A stretch of DNA of 64,000 bases from Sphaerochaeta associata (GCF_022869165.1 NZ_CP094929.1:3038001-3102000); one strand, 5' to 3'; shown: positions 44,562 through 54,503, counted from the stretch's first letter. The notes: a model not told the origin generated them from the sequence alone. Program-made: numbers and translations.

Positions 44562-45508
44562 GAGCCCTCCTGTGTGGAAAGACCCAAATGGGTAGTATCA
44601 ATCACTTTGTTAATGCTACCCCCATTCTTCTGAAGCAGATTTCTTGCAGAATCGGCTTGAATGTTCAGCAGGGCCATCAGTATTGCAGTCTTTGTTTCCT
44701 GCCCGGACCCTGCAAACAATTTTTCGGCCTCTTTCTCTGAACACCCGGAAACTTCACTAATCAACCGCTGGGCTCGTTTCACCAGTTTTGCATTTACCGG
44801 CATCAAGTTAACCATAAGGTTGTTGTATACTTTCCCGGTTCGGATCATTGCAGTCGTAGTGATCATATTTAAGGCAAGCTTTTGAGCAGTGCCTGCTTTC
44901 ATTCTAGTTGACCCAGTTACAATCTCCGGGCCTACGGGAATATAAACTCTGCGACCAGAGTCAATAAGTTCAAACACAGGAGTCTTTTGGTTGCAACTTA
45001 TTGCACCTACTTTGGCTCCAAGCTGCTTTGCATAGCGAATAGCTTCAACAACAAAAGGAGCTCCACCGGATGCGGTTATTCCTACAAGAACATCCCTTGA
45101 GGAAAAACCAACCCGTTGTAGAGCCTCTATACCCGCAGCTTCATCGTCCTCTGCATTCTCGATAGAACGGGTCAGTGCAGGAAGACCCCCAGCGATAATT
45201 CCTTGGACCTGTTCAGGGCTGACTCCAAATGTCGGAGGGCACTCTGATGCATCCAGAACGCCTAACCGACCCGACGTACCTGCACCAATATAAAAAAGCC
45301 TTCCACCAGAAATAAAGGACTCCACTACATCCTCAACAATGTTTCCAATCTGGGGTAAAGCTTTCTCAACAGCAAAGGGGACCTGCTTGTCTTCGGCATT
45401 GATAATACCTAAAATTTCCAATGTATCTTTTGCGTCAATCCTATAAGAAATAGGATTTCGCTGTTCTGTAGTTAATAGTTCATTCTGCATGTTTTTACTA
45501 TAAGCCAT
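44543..45508 (-). CDS. murQ: N-acetylmuramic acid 6-phosphate etherase
   Basis: This 321-residue SIS-fold enzyme has YIGAGTSGRLGVLDASECPP, TASGGAPFVVEA and GSTRMKAGTAQKLALNM, which are diagnostic of MurQ. It cleaves the D-lactyl ether of MurNAc-6-phosphate to GlcNAc-6-phosphate and D-lactate in the cytoplasm. It is first in the operon. ATG 45490 is an alternative start 18 nt inside. The divergent RpiR-type gene probably controls it, as MurR does in E. coli. Confidence 0.95.
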   Translation of the reverse strand: MAYSKNMQNELLTTEQRNPISYRIDAKDTLEILGIINAEDKQVPFAVEKALPQIGNIVEDVVESFISGGRLFYIGAGTSGRLGVLDASECPPTFGVSPEQVQGIIAGGLPALTRSIENAEDDEAAGIEALQRVGFSSRDVLVGITASGGAPFVVEAIRYAKQLGAKVGAISCNQKTPVFELIDSGRRVYIPVGPEIVTGSTRMKAGTAQKLALNMITTTAMIRTGKVYNNLMVNLMPVNAKLVKRAQRLISEVSGCSEKEAEKLFAGSGQETKTAILMALLNIQADSARNLLQKNGGSINKVIDTTHLGLSTQEGSCQNQN

Positions 45509-45606
45509 AGAAGCAACTCACTACAACAAATATTTTTAGATACTTTTTAACATATATGATAATTTTTTTCATTTACAAAACTAGGAAAGCCGGCTACCTT
45601 AGAAAT

Positions 45607-46458
45607 ATGAAACACTACTTATCCATAATCAAACAACTTTTCCCGCATCTAAATCCATCTGAAAAGAAAGTTGCAGACTATATTCTACAAAACTCGAATA
45701 CTGTAGTAGATGAGAATATCCAAGATTTAGCGGTACTTGCCAAAACTAGTACTGCAGCCATTACACGGTTTTGCAAACGAATCGGATGCGAGGGATTTAT
45801 GGAACTCCGACTTGCACTTGCACGCGAGATTTTCAGTACATCTCCAATCGAACAAAACACCTTGGTTAAACCTGAAGAAGCAACGAATATTGACGATCTT
45901 ACTGCTGCATTACTCGATACCATTGTAAGCAGTCTCTTTTCTCTAAAGCCACTTCTTTCCACCGATAAAATCGAGAAAGCAGTTGATATTATCAGCAATT
46001 CCCGACATATCCTCTTAATTGGCATAGGCGCTTCAGGGCTTGTAGCCTCGGATTTTCAGCAAAAACTCATTCGTATCGGGATACCAGCATTCTGCCCATC
46101 AGACCCCGACATTCAGATAGTTCAAGCATGTTCCCTAAACACATCAGATGTAGCAATCTTATTTTCGTATTCTGGAGAGACCAATCATACTCTCAGAACA
46201 GCAATTCAAGCCCATAAAGCTGGAGCGAAAGTAATTGCAGTAACAAGAATCAGACCAAATTCGCTTTCAAAAATTTCTGATATTGTTTTGCAAGTTCCTG
46301 ATACTGAAGCCCTATTCCGAGAAGGGGCAACACTATCCCGGATTAATCAGCTTGTAGTCGTCGATATTCTATATGCGGCTCTCATCAGCCGGAAAAAAGA
46401 TGCGGCCGAACATATTAGCAACACCTGGAAAGCTGTTTCACACATTGGAGCTACGTAG
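45607..46458 (+). CDS. MurR/RpiR-family transcriptional regulator
   Basis: This 283-residue protein has an N-terminal RpiR HTH (HLNPSEKKVADYILQNSN, then KTSTAAITRFCKRIGCEGFM) and a C-terminal SIS domain (ILLIGIGASGLVASDFQQKL, AILFSYSGETNHTL). SIS-domain regulators sense sugar phosphates, in MurR's case MurNAc-6-phosphate. It is divergent from murQ over a 98-bp, very AT-rich gap that must contain both promoters. The ATG at 45607 is used. Confidence 0.9.
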   Translation: MKHYLSIIKQLFPHLNPSEKKVADYILQNSNTVVDENIQDLAVLAKTSTAAITRFCKRIGCEGFMELRLALAREIFSTSPIEQNTLVKPEEATNIDDLTAALLDTIVSSLFSLKPLLSTDKIEKAVDIISNSRHILLIGIGASGLVASDFQQKLIRIGIPAFCPSDPDIQIVQACSLNTSDVAILFSYSGETNHTLRTAIQAHKAGAKVIAVTRIRPNSLSKISDIVLQVPDTEALFREGATLSRINQLVVVDILYAALISRKKDAAEHISNTWKAVSHIGAT

Positions 46459-46596
46459 GCAACCTCTATCATGTTTCTATCTCGTGCATAGGTACGGCCA
46501 AATAGTGGAACTATTCATAAGAAATCTGTTCGTGAAGCAAAGATTAATTATCTCTTAGCCTTCTTTATGGTATACTTACCCAAAGGAGACTCATGG

Positions 46597-47544
46597 ATGG
46601 CGACACTGTATGAACGGGCACTGGGATCACTGCTTGGCAGTTTTGTCGGTGATGCCTTCGGGGCCCAAACCGAGTTCAAGCGGGAAAAGGATATCCTGAA
46701 GCAATTCCCATCCGGTATCACTGAGATGGATGATGCTGAGCGCTCGGTGGGGAAAGTCGGGGAAATAACCGACGACAGTGAAATGGCCATCATGATGCTC
46801 CAGAGCATCCTATCCAATGGCTCTTACTCCCAAAGCCATGTAATAAAAGCCTATCAGAGGTGGCGCAATGCAGGACCGGAAGATATCGGCATCACCATAT
46901 GTGGAGCACTTGATGGAAGATTGAATCCCAACAGTCAAGCCAATGGTGCGCTGATGCGCATCACACCCTTGGGAATCCTGGGATGCAGGCTCTCCATCCC
47001 CGCCTTGATGCAGCTTTCCGACCTCGACTGCTCCATCACCCACACTCATCCCGTCAGCAGGGACTGTAATCGTCTCTTTGTCTTCGCCCTCAGCCTTGCC
47101 ATCTGCAAGGGCTGGAGCGCCGAGGAAGTATACGCCTACCTCCTCGAGGCAGCACCTTCTTATGTGTCTGAACGGGAAGTGCTGGAGGCATTGCATAAGG
47201 CAAAAGATGCACCACCCGAAGGGATTGATGGGAATCTCAAGGGTTGGGTCATCATTGCCTTTCAACTTGCCTTCTATACAGTGCTGCATGCCAGGAATTT
47301 CGAGGAAGGCATGATAGAACTTACCATGCGGGCCGGCGATGCCGATACGAATGCCGCCATTTATGGGGCTTTGGCCGGTGCTTTTGCCGGAGAGGCGGGC
47401 ATCCCTGCCCGTTGGAAGCAGGCACTGAAGCTGACTGCCTGCATCAAGCGGCTGTTCATCTGTGGTGAGGAGCCGCTTGAAGAGAAGGCTGGGGTGTGGA
47501 CGAAGGCGCTGCTGGATCTGCCGGTAGGAAACGTGTTCAAGTAA
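46597..47544 (+). CDS. ADP-ribosylglycohydrolase family protein
   Basis: This 315-residue protein starts MATLYERALGSLLGSFVGDA, 7 nt after AAAGGAG. It has the DraG/ARH metal motifs GDAFGAQTE, ITDDSEMAIMM and GDADTNAAIYGALAGA. These Mg2+ enzymes remove ADP-ribose from proteins or nucleic acids. The aldose epimerase gene begins 62 bp downstream. Confidence 0.9.
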   Translation: MATLYERALGSLLGSFVGDAFGAQTEFKREKDILKQFPSGITEMDDAERSVGKVGEITDDSEMAIMMLQSILSNGSYSQSHVIKAYQRWRNAGPEDIGITICGALDGRLNPNSQANGALMRITPLGILGCRLSIPALMQLSDLDCSITHTHPVSRDCNRLFVFALSLAICKGWSAEEVYAYLLEAAPSYVSEREVLEALHKAKDAPPEGIDGNLKGWVIIAFQLAFYTVLHARNFEEGMIELTMRAGDADTNAAIYGALAGAFAGEAGIPARWKQALKLTACIKRLFICGEEPLEEKAGVWTKALLDLPVGNVFK

Positions 47545-47606
47545 CTATTTCATTTCGCAGGTTTTTCCTCTTGCTTCTTCCCTTGGCAAAGGCCACACTT
47601 CGTCCC

Positions 47607-48587
47607 ATGAAATCCAACATTACCGAAGAGACCTGCAACGGCATCAGCGGGTATCGCTTGTTCTCAGGTGGATACAGTGCATTCATCTGTGCCCACATGG
47701 GGGCGAACTGCATCCAGCTGACCAAAGATGATGTGTCGCTGCTGCGCACTCCCCCCTCACGGGAGCAGTTCGCCGCCCAACCAAACCTGTACGGGATTCC
47801 CCTGCTTTTTCCTCCCAATCGGATCAAGGAAGGACGATATATGTTTGAAGGAAGGGAGTATCGTTTTCCAATCAACGAGCCTGAGCGTGGTCATCACATC
47901 CATGGGTTTTTGAGCAGCACGCCTTTCAAGCCAAGGGCTAGATGGTACAATGAGACCCAAGCTCATATCAGCTTTGTCTATGAGGCTGCTGCAGATGACC
48001 CCTATCTACAGTTTGGTCATACATTCAAGGTCGAGTCGGCATTCTCTCTTTCAGAGGCCGGGCTCGGACATGCGTTGACCATCACCAACACCTCAGAAAA
48101 TGAGATGCCGGTGGGTGTTGGATTCCATACTACGTTCAATGCTGACTTTCTGGGTACCGGAAAGGAAGAGGAGTACGTGCTTTGTTTGGACGCCGGACAG
48201 GAAATCCTTATCGACCGGCCGACATTCATCCCTACCGGTGAGTATGTTCAATCCAATGAGCTGCTGGAAACACTGCGACAGGGAACCTATCGTCCATACA
48301 CACAGGCTCTTTCCAACCACTTCACTACAAAGCGGGAACCGGTGCATGAACTATGGTATATGCACCAACCGAGCCGAACCAGCATCCACTATAGCACGAA
48401 GTCCCCCTTGGACTATTGGATGCTTTTCAACAAGGGAGGCTGTGAAGGGTTTGTCTGTGCGGAGCCGCAGACCTGGATCATCGATGCACCTAATTCGAAG
48501 CTGGCACCCGAGCAGAGTGGATTTCGTAGTCTTGGTCCACAGCAGAGTCTTACGCTTCGTTCACGTCTTTCAATGACTGCCGGGTAG
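47607..48587 (+). CDS. Aldose 1-epimerase family protein
   Basis: This 326-residue protein has the galactose-mutarotase pattern: IPLLFPPNRIKEGRYMFEG, the catalytic His in ERGHHIHGFLSS and VGVGFHTTFNAD. It starts at ATG 47607 without an obvious strong ribosome binding site. It converts alpha and beta anomers of hexoses. The 3' end overlaps the convergent SPFH gene by 38 nt. Confidence 0.85.
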   Translation: MKSNITEETCNGISGYRLFSGGYSAFICAHMGANCIQLTKDDVSLLRTPPSREQFAAQPNLYGIPLLFPPNRIKEGRYMFEGREYRFPINEPERGHHIHGFLSSTPFKPRARWYNETQAHISFVYEAAADDPYLQFGHTFKVESAFSLSEAGLGHALTITNTSENEMPVGVGFHTTFNADFLGTGKEEEYVLCLDAGQEILIDRPTFIPTGEYVQSNELLETLRQGTYRPYTQALSNHFTTKREPVHELWYMHQPSRTSIHYSTKSPLDYWMLFNKGGCEGFVCAEPQTWIIDAPNSKLAPEQSGFRSLGPQQSLTLRSRLSMTAG

Positions 48588-49569
48588 CCAGCAGTTCCTG
48601 GATACCCTTGATGGACCCGAACAGCCCGGCTGCCTCGGTGGGGAGGAATATCTTCTGGCTTGTCCCGTTGGCAAGGTCCTTGGCAATTTCATTCTGTGAA
48701 CGCAATATCTCCATCATAAGCAGGTTTTCCGACCCGCCTTGCTCGGAGTAGACCTTGCGCACCGCATCAAGACCTACCGCCTTTGCCTGTTGTACCAACT
48801 GGATCGATTCAGCCTCGCCTTGGGCGAGCAGGATTTTCTCCGCCTTGATCGCCTCAGCCTTCATAATACGCGATTCGCTCTCACCTTGGGCATTGAGGAT
48901 CAAGCTCTGCTTGATTCCTTCCGCCTCAAGGATGGCGGCCTGCTTCTTCCCTTCGGCGATGGTGACTTCCTGCCTTCGGGTACGCTCGGCGCGCATCTGC
49001 CGCTCCATGTCCTCCTTGAGATCTGCAGGGGGAACTATGTCTTGGATCTCGACGCGAAGGATTTTCACTCCCCATTTGTCGGTCGCCTCATCGAGGATGG
49101 TGCGCAGCCGTTGATTCACCGTATCGCGTGAGGAGAGGCTGGTATCGAGATCCATCTCTCCGAAGACGTTGCGCATGGTGGTTTTGGAGAGCTCGCGTAT
49201 GGCCATGATAAGGTCGCTGATCTCATACAGGGCACGATGGGGTTCCACAATCTGGTAGAAAATCAGGGTATCGACGGTCAGGCTGATGTTGTCACGTGTG
49301 ATCACCGCCTGCGAGGGGATGTCATAGACCTGCTCGCGAAGGTCGACGCAATAGGCGGAAAGCCCGTCGGGCTTGTAGTTCAGGTGCTTGACCACCCGCT
49401 TGCGGTCCAGAAAGGGGATGATGAAGTTGATGCCCGAATCCAGGGTGCGTACGTATTTTCCCAACCGCTCGATGATCATCGCCTGGCCCTGGGGCACTTG
49501 CTTGATTCCCTTAAGGACGATCAGAATGACAAAGAATGTAATCGCAAGAATAATATAAAGCTCTTCCAT
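48550..49569 (-). CDS. SPFH/Band-7 membrane protein (QmcA/paraslipin-like)
   Basis: This 339-residue protein has one N-terminal membrane helix (YIILAITFFVILIVL) and the Band-7 domain (VPQGQAMIIERLGKYVRTL). A long, Glu/Lys/Ala-rich coiled coil (EGKKQAAILEAEGIKQSLI) follows, with a C-terminal helical tail. Paraslipins assemble membrane microdomain scaffolds and are typically encoded with NfeD, as here (3-nt gap). Confidence 0.93.
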   Translation of the reverse strand: MEELYIILAITFFVILIVLKGIKQVPQGQAMIIERLGKYVRTLDSGINFIIPFLDRKRVVKHLNYKPDGLSAYCVDLREQVYDIPSQAVITRDNISLTVDTLIFYQIVEPHRALYEISDLIMAIRELSKTTMRNVFGEMDLDTSLSSRDTVNQRLRTILDEATDKWGVKILRVEIQDIVPPADLKEDMERQMRAERTRRQEVTIAEGKKQAAILEAEGIKQSLILNAQGESESRIMKAEAIKAEKILLAQGEAESIQLVQQAKAVGLDAVRKVYSEQGGSENLLMMEILRSQNEIAKDLANGTSQKIFLPTEAAGLFGSIKGIQELLATRQSLKDVNEA

Positions 49570-49572
49570 CCC

Positions 49573-50004
49573 CTACTCCTTTGCAACCAGCAGCTTCACA
49601 CCGTCAAGCGCCTTCACGGTGACTATCTGGTCGACGGCAAGTGTTTCTGTACCTTTTGCTGTAGCACTCCAGACTTCCTTGCGAACCCGCACCTTCCCCG
49701 TCGCCTTGAGTGGATCGATCGGCTCGATGACCACGGCCTGTTGGCCGATCAAGGAGGCTGCGTTTGTGTTGACCCCACGCTTGCTCGTAAGGCGATTGGT
49801 GAAGATCCTCCGTACAAACACGGTGAGAATGAGCAGGGTTACGGCAAAGGTAATCAATACCACGGACGTTGAGGCACCAAAATAGACAGGTATGGCTGCA
49901 ACTATGGTTGCAAGCCCGAACCACATGATGATGAACCCTGGTGTTATGACTTCCATGGCCATCAAGAGAATTCCAACTGTTACGAAAACCCACCACAGAT
50001 TCAT
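49573..50004 (-). CDS. NfeD-like membrane protein
   Basis: This 143-residue protein starts MNLWWVFVTVGILLMAMEVI after AAGGGGGAACTG. It has three to four membrane helices and a C-terminal OB-fold domain (LIGQQAVVIEPIDPLKATGK, then VRVRKEVWSATA). It is the short NfeD type without a protease domain and is the partner of the SPFH protein. Confidence 0.93.
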   Translation of the reverse strand: MNLWWVFVTVGILLMAMEVITPGFIIMWFGLATIVAAIPVYFGASTSVVLITFAVTLLILTVFVRRIFTNRLTSKRGVNTNAASLIGQQAVVIEPIDPLKATGKVRVRKEVWSATAKGTETLAVDQIVTVKALDGVKLLVAKE

Positions 50005-50091
50005 CAGTTCCCCCTTGTGTGCTTCGCACCTAGGCAAAACTGTAGACCCGGTGTTCCCACCTGTCAACCATGCCAATCGGAACACTGTATG

Positions 50092-51102
50092 TTATTGTGC
50101 ATCAATGAGCTGATTCCAGCGGTCCAGCAAGCGTTGCTTATTCCCCCCGACCCAGAGTGGGTCGTAGGGAATGTCCCCAAGCTTATTGTTGGGAACCATG
50201 TTCGCAGGCAACTGTATATCGGTACGTACGGTCCTGCGGTTGATGTCGCCCATCACTGTCTGAACTTCCTTGCTGAGGATGTAGTCCACAAACTTTCGGG
50301 CATTGCCAAGGTTCCTTGCTCCTTTGATAATGGCAATCGGGCTGGGGACCTTCGATGAACCTTCGACGGGATAGACAACCTTCAAATCGGCACCGGCTCT
50401 TGCAGACTTGAGGGCCGCCTCTTCGTAGGTGATTCCCACTGCATACCGGCCGTCGGCTACGCCCTCATAGACTGCAGAGGAGGATGTGAGGACTTTCCCG
50501 TCCAGGGCCTCTACAAAGCGCTTCATATACGTCCAACCGGTTTCGTTGTCACCCCCCATGCTGAGCAGCTGGATGACAAGCGCCATGAAAGCCGACCCTG
50601 ACCGCTCGGGATCTGCATGGGCAATGTTTCCTTTGAATGCAGGATTGAGCAAATCAGCCCAACCCTTGGGTGCGGATGCTTCCTCCACCAATGTTGGATT
50701 GTAAATAATCACCATCGGATCGATGGTGGTACCATGCCAGCGGTTGCCCGGGTCGCGGGTGACGTCAAGAACTTTGCTCATATGCTTGTGTGCATACGGT
50801 TGCAGCAAATTGATGATCGCCTGATAGGAGTCCGAACCTCCTCCCCAGAGAATATCGGCAACAGGAGCTTCCTTTTCTGAGTGGATTCGCTCGATCAAGT
50901 CGCCGGTGCCTCCGCTGACAAGCGTAACAGTGATACCTGTATGCTTCTCGAATTCCGAGATGATGGGCTCAGTCCAGTCTGTTGCATGGGAGGTGTAAAG
51001 CACCAGCTCCCCCGTTTCAGACTTAGCCTCGCTGGTACCGGTGGCAACGAGATCTGCCGTCATGTAGAGTATTGCTGTCAAGCACACGACTACTTTGTGC
51101 AT
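50092..51102 (-). CDS. Second Fbp/Afu-type solute-binding protein (PgtC-like sensory role possible)
   Basis: This 336-residue protein has a signal peptide of about 25 residues. It closely resembles the binding protein at 57294-58307: both contain GGGSDSYQ, TRDPGNRWHGTTIDPMVIIY, GYAVGITYEEAA-like segments and INRRTVRTDIQLP. It is encoded 82 nt after the response regulator rather than with the permease. In Salmonella, PgtC is a binding-protein homologue that signals phosphoglycerate to a two-component system. By analogy this paralogue may serve the adjacent kinase instead of transport. Confidence 0.85.
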   Translation of the reverse strand: MHKVVVCLTAILYMTADLVATGTSEAKSETGELVLYTSHATDWTEPIISEFEKHTGITVTLVSGGTGDLIERIHSEKEAPVADILWGGGSDSYQAIINLLQPYAHKHMSKVLDVTRDPGNRWHGTTIDPMVIIYNPTLVEEASAPKGWADLLNPAFKGNIAHADPERSGSAFMALVIQLLSMGGDNETGWTYMKRFVEALDGKVLTSSSAVYEGVADGRYAVGITYEEAALKSARAGADLKVVYPVEGSSKVPSPIAIIKGARNLGNARKFVDYILSKEVQTVMGDINRRTVRTDIQLPANMVPNNKLGDIPYDPLWVGGNKQRLLDRWNQLIDAQ

Positions 51103-51184
51103 ACAGACTCCTTGACGTTGATTGTAAGGCCGATTGGTGCTGCGAACAAGTCGGAATTTCAGGTGATTACATCATGCAGGACTC

Positions 51185-51985
51185 TCACAGTTCACCCTTC
51201 TTGAACTCGAGCGGGGTGACATTGAAACAGCTTTTAAAAATCTTGCAAAAATACCGATAGTCTTTATAGCCCACCAGAAGGGCGACTTCACCCACCTGTC
51301 GTTCCTTTTGCTGCAAAAGAGAAGTGGCTATTCGCATCCTGTATAACGTCAGGTACTCAAGAAAAGTATATCCTGTGCGATCCTTGAATAAATTCGAGAG
51401 TGTTCTCTCACTTAATCCCATATGCTCGGCGATATCGGCGACGTTCAGATGCTCCGCATAATGTTGTTCGATGACGGAAATGGCTTTTTGGATATATTGG
51501 TCACGATAATCCTTCGTGGTACTGACTTTGGTGGGCAGGAATCGCTCGGAAAGCTCTCTTAGCTGTTCCAGTTCGAGATCCTTCTCCCGTTCTTGCTTCC
51601 TGTTGTAAATCTCCTTAGCGGCCTTGGAAAGCACTACCATCAGCTCCTTAGGATCGATAGGCTTGAGAATATAGCCCTTGACTCCGTAACCGAGTGCCTT
51701 CTGGGCATAGGAGAACTGGGCATGCCCGCTGATAATAATGCACTCACAATCCGGCAATTGATCAGAAAGAATCCCGATAAGCTCAAGCCCATCCATACCG
51801 GGCATCGCTATATCGGTAACCAGGATGTCGGGTTCCAATTTGAGTGCAAGTTCTTGAGCATCAATACCATTATCAGCCTCGGCTATAACCACCATTCCCA
51901 AAGCCTTCCAATCGGTGGTGAGAATCAAGCCCTTTCTGAGAATGGTCTCATCTTCGGCAACCAACACCTTCAGCCTTTCTTCCAT
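51185..51985 (-). CDS. YesN-type response regulator
   Basis: This 266-residue regulator has a receiver domain (KVLVAEDETILRKGLIL, phospho-Asp in ILVTDIAMPGMDG, Lys in YILKPIDPKE) and a C-terminal AraC HTH (HMGLSERTLSNLFKDRTGYT, then EVALLVGYKDYRYFCKIF). It overlaps the kinase gene by 16 nt. It probably activates the transporter operon starting at 58.3 kb. Confidence 0.92.
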   Translation of the reverse strand: MEERLKVLVAEDETILRKGLILTTDWKALGMVVIAEADNGIDAQELALKLEPDILVTDIAMPGMDGLELIGILSDQLPDCECIIISGHAQFSYAQKALGYGVKGYILKPIDPKELMVVLSKAAKEIYNRKQEREKDLELEQLRELSERFLPTKVSTTKDYRDQYIQKAISVIEQHYAEHLNVADIAEHMGLSERTLSNLFKDRTGYTFLEYLTLYRMRIATSLLQQKERQVGEVALLVGYKDYRYFCKIFKSCFNVTPLEFKKGEL

Positions 51986-53703
51986 TGCAGCGCTCCTTGC
52001 TGTATACGAATCGTAATGGTAGTCCCCTTGCCTACTTCAGAGCTGATGGAGAATTCACAAGCACTGCCATAGTTGAGCGAAAGTCGTCTTTGGACATTCT
52101 GCAGGCCTGTACCCTCCTGCATGGCGTCGGCGATTTCCCGATAAGAAGCCATGGACTTCGCCTTCTGGCTCTCCATGCCGACCCCATCATCGGCAATACT
52201 GAAGAGTATGGAAGCATCCTCCCGCTTTGCGCTGATGGTCAAGCTCCCCTTTCCCCGTTTCTTCTCAAGTCCATGCATAAGGGCATTCTCCACGAGCGGC
52301 TGAAGCAGAAAGCGGGGGATTATGAGTGTATAAAGTTCCGGATCAATATCCCACTCAACTATCAAACGTTCTCCCATCCTACGTTGCTGTAAAGCCAGAT
52401 AGTGAGAGATAATTGCCAGTTCCTCCTCGAGGGTAATCACTCCCTCGGCCAAATCCAGCGTGCTGCGAAGAAGCAATCCAAGTTCAACAATTGTGGCGGA
52501 AGCTTCCTCGGACTGGTTGAGCATGATGTACCATTTAACCAACTCAAGACAGTTGAATATGAAGTGAGGCTTGGTTTGCGCCTGCAAAGCCTTGATTTGT
52601 GCCGTCCTGAGGCTCTGCTCCTTTTGTTGGTTGGTCAGCAGCAATCGCTCCATGTCCATTACCATCTGGTTCACCGATTCACCAAGCACACTAAACTCAT
52701 CATTGCCAGTGATGTGCGTGCGAGCAGAAAAATCACCCTCGCTGACACGCTTCAATAATGCAACAACTTCATCCAGCGGCTTGGAAGCTTTGCGACTGTA
52801 TCGATAGGCAAGATAAAAGCACAAGAGGGTCATCAGTGTGCCCAGTGAAATACTGATGGTAGCCATAATGGAAGTAATCTCATCGATTTGGGCCAGTGGA
52901 TAGAGAGAAGCTAGCGAGACCGCAAGCTCACGGTCGGTCTGAACAGAGAGAAGAAAGCGTTGGCCGTTGATGGTGGATACCGGGTTATGCATGCTTTGCC
53001 TGTTCTGTCGGATAAAATCAAGCTCTTGCTCGCTGAATATGCCATTGAGCATTCGACTGCTTGTCATATGCTCATCGAGTATTGCCACATACGGAAAGTG
53101 TGCAGATACGTACGTTTCCAACACCTCAGCAAGTTGATCAAATTGAACATCGAGAATAATGAAGCCTTCAAAGGAGGCTTGCTTGACATAGCGGGCGAGT
53201 GTAAGTATTCGCCCAAGTCCGTCCTGAGCGGCATGGAGGTACAACACGTCCGCTCCATTCGCAAGGAATGCTTTTCGAAGAACACCCCAGCTACGATAGG
53301 GTTGTTGCGTGTACTCCAGAGGAGTCTCAACGGAGTTCAATCGAACCTGGCCATCAAGTGATACTACATGCACCGAGGGTTTGAGATGGCGGGCGGTGAG
53401 CAGAAGAAACAGTGCATTATAGAGATTGGTTTGTTGTTCCTGAGAAATCTGTGGTGCATACAGAGGAAGAAAGGCTTGGTCGGTGGCAATCGCATCCAAC
53501 ACAGTCAGGGTGTCACCAACCAAGCTCTGAAGCTGAAGAAAGAGGCGTTCATTGACTTCTATTGTTGTTGTGCGTACTCGATCCAACAGAACATTACGCA
53601 CCAGAGAATAAGCCAGGGGACCGATAATCACCAACGGCAACACGCCGATAAGGAGATACGAGATCAGTAGCTGTGAGAAGAACTTTCTGAATCGTCGTTG
53701 CAC
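51970..53703 (-). CDS. YesM-type sensor histidine kinase
   Basis: This 577-residue kinase has TM1 (LLISYLLIGVLPLVIIGPLA), an extracytoplasmic Cache-like domain and TM2 (ATISISLGTLMTLLCFYLA). A HAMP domain (SKPLDEVVALLKRVSEGDFS), the His motif QAQTKPHFIFNCLE (near residue 379) and a HATPase domain (QPLVENALMHGL, IADDGVGM) follow. GTG 53703 is chosen because GGGAGAG lies 5 nt upstream. ATG 53745 would extend it, and either choice overlaps the 3' end of the phosphatase gene. Confidence 0.9.
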   Translation of the reverse strand: MQRRFRKFFSQLLISYLLIGVLPLVIIGPLAYSLVRNVLLDRVRTTTIEVNERLFLQLQSLVGDTLTVLDAIATDQAFLPLYAPQISQEQQTNLYNALFLLLTARHLKPSVHVVSLDGQVRLNSVETPLEYTQQPYRSWGVLRKAFLANGADVLYLHAAQDGLGRILTLARYVKQASFEGFIILDVQFDQLAEVLETYVSAHFPYVAILDEHMTSSRMLNGIFSEQELDFIRQNRQSMHNPVSTINGQRFLLSVQTDRELAVSLASLYPLAQIDEITSIMATISISLGTLMTLLCFYLAYRYSRKASKPLDEVVALLKRVSEGDFSARTHITGNDEFSVLGESVNQMVMDMERLLLTNQQKEQSLRTAQIKALQAQTKPHFIFNCLELVKWYIMLNQSEEASATIVELGLLLRSTLDLAEGVITLEEELAIISHYLALQQRRMGERLIVEWDIDPELYTLIIPRFLLQPLVENALMHGLEKKRGKGSLTISAKREDASILFSIADDGVGMESQKAKSMASYREIADAMQEGTGLQNVQRRLSLNYGSACEFSISSEVGKGTTITIRIQQGALQWKKG

Positions 53704-54503
53704 GCCGGCTCTCCCAATAGAGTTCGAATGGAATGAGTATACCATGGGAAAAGAGCTTTGTTTGTGGCAAGAATATCCTGATAGGGCATGTGGTCAACAC
53801 TGTGCAAGGAAGAGAAACAACCTCCTGCCTCTTCAACCAATACCTTCCCGGCAGCATAGTCATGGTACTTGAGCCGGAACTCTGCAAAAGCCTCTACACG
53901 CCCCATGGCCACATAGCATAAATGAAGCGCCGCCGACCCAAAGTCACGTATATCACCACCCTCTCTGCAAAGAAGCTCATAGATTTTCAAATGTGCAGGG
54001 ATGAGCAAGGGTACTCGTAAGGGAGGAGGCGCAATACTTACTGCATCATCAATGGACTCAACAGAAGAAATCCGAATTTCCTTGCCATTCAAGAAAGCGC
54101 CTGAACCCTGTGCAGCATGAAAGAGTTCATTGGTTTGAGGAGAGAACACAACTCCTAGAACTGGATTTGCGGCAGTCACCTCGTAGGCAATACTGATGGT
54201 ATAACCGGGGATGCCATGGACCAGATTGTTTGTGCCGTCTATGGGATCGACTATCCAGGTTCCTCCATCACCATACTCAACCAGACCCTCCTCCTCACCA
54301 AGGAAGTTGTCCGATGGAAACGACTGATGAATCAAATCACGAATCAGGCGCTCGCTGGCGGTGTCCAAATGGGTGACAACATCACTTTTTCCTTTTGCTT
54401 GGAACGCAATATTCGTCATATTAGCGGACAGGATCATTTCACCGGCCTTTCTGGCCGCACTGCAAGCGACTTTCAAACGGTCGGTGAAAAGGGTCCTTGT
54501 CAT
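53664..54503 (-). CDS. Inositol-monophosphatase-family phosphatase
   Basis: This 279-residue Mg2+-dependent phosphatase has NFLGEEEGLVEYG, the metal motif WIVDPIDGTNNLVHGIPGY and the C-terminal DYAAGKVLVEEAGG. All metal ligands are present. It lies between the permease gene (4-nt overlap) and the kinase gene. A cytoplasmic phosphatase in a binding-protein-dependent operon suggests that the imported molecule is phosphorylated, for example an inositol or sugar phosphate. Confidence 0.92.
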   Translation of the reverse strand: MTRTLFTDRLKVACSAARKAGEMILSANMTNIAFQAKGKSDVVTHLDTASERLIRDLIHQSFPSDNFLGEEEGLVEYGDGGTWIVDPIDGTNNLVHGIPGYTISIAYEVTAANPVLGVVFSPQTNELFHAAQGSGAFLNGKEIRISSVESIDDAVSIAPPPLRVPLLIPAHLKIYELLCREGGDIRDFGSAALHLCYVAMGRVEAFAEFRLKYHDYAAGKVLVEEAGGCFSSLHSVDHMPYQDILATNKALFPWYTHSIRTLLGEPACNDDSESSSHSY

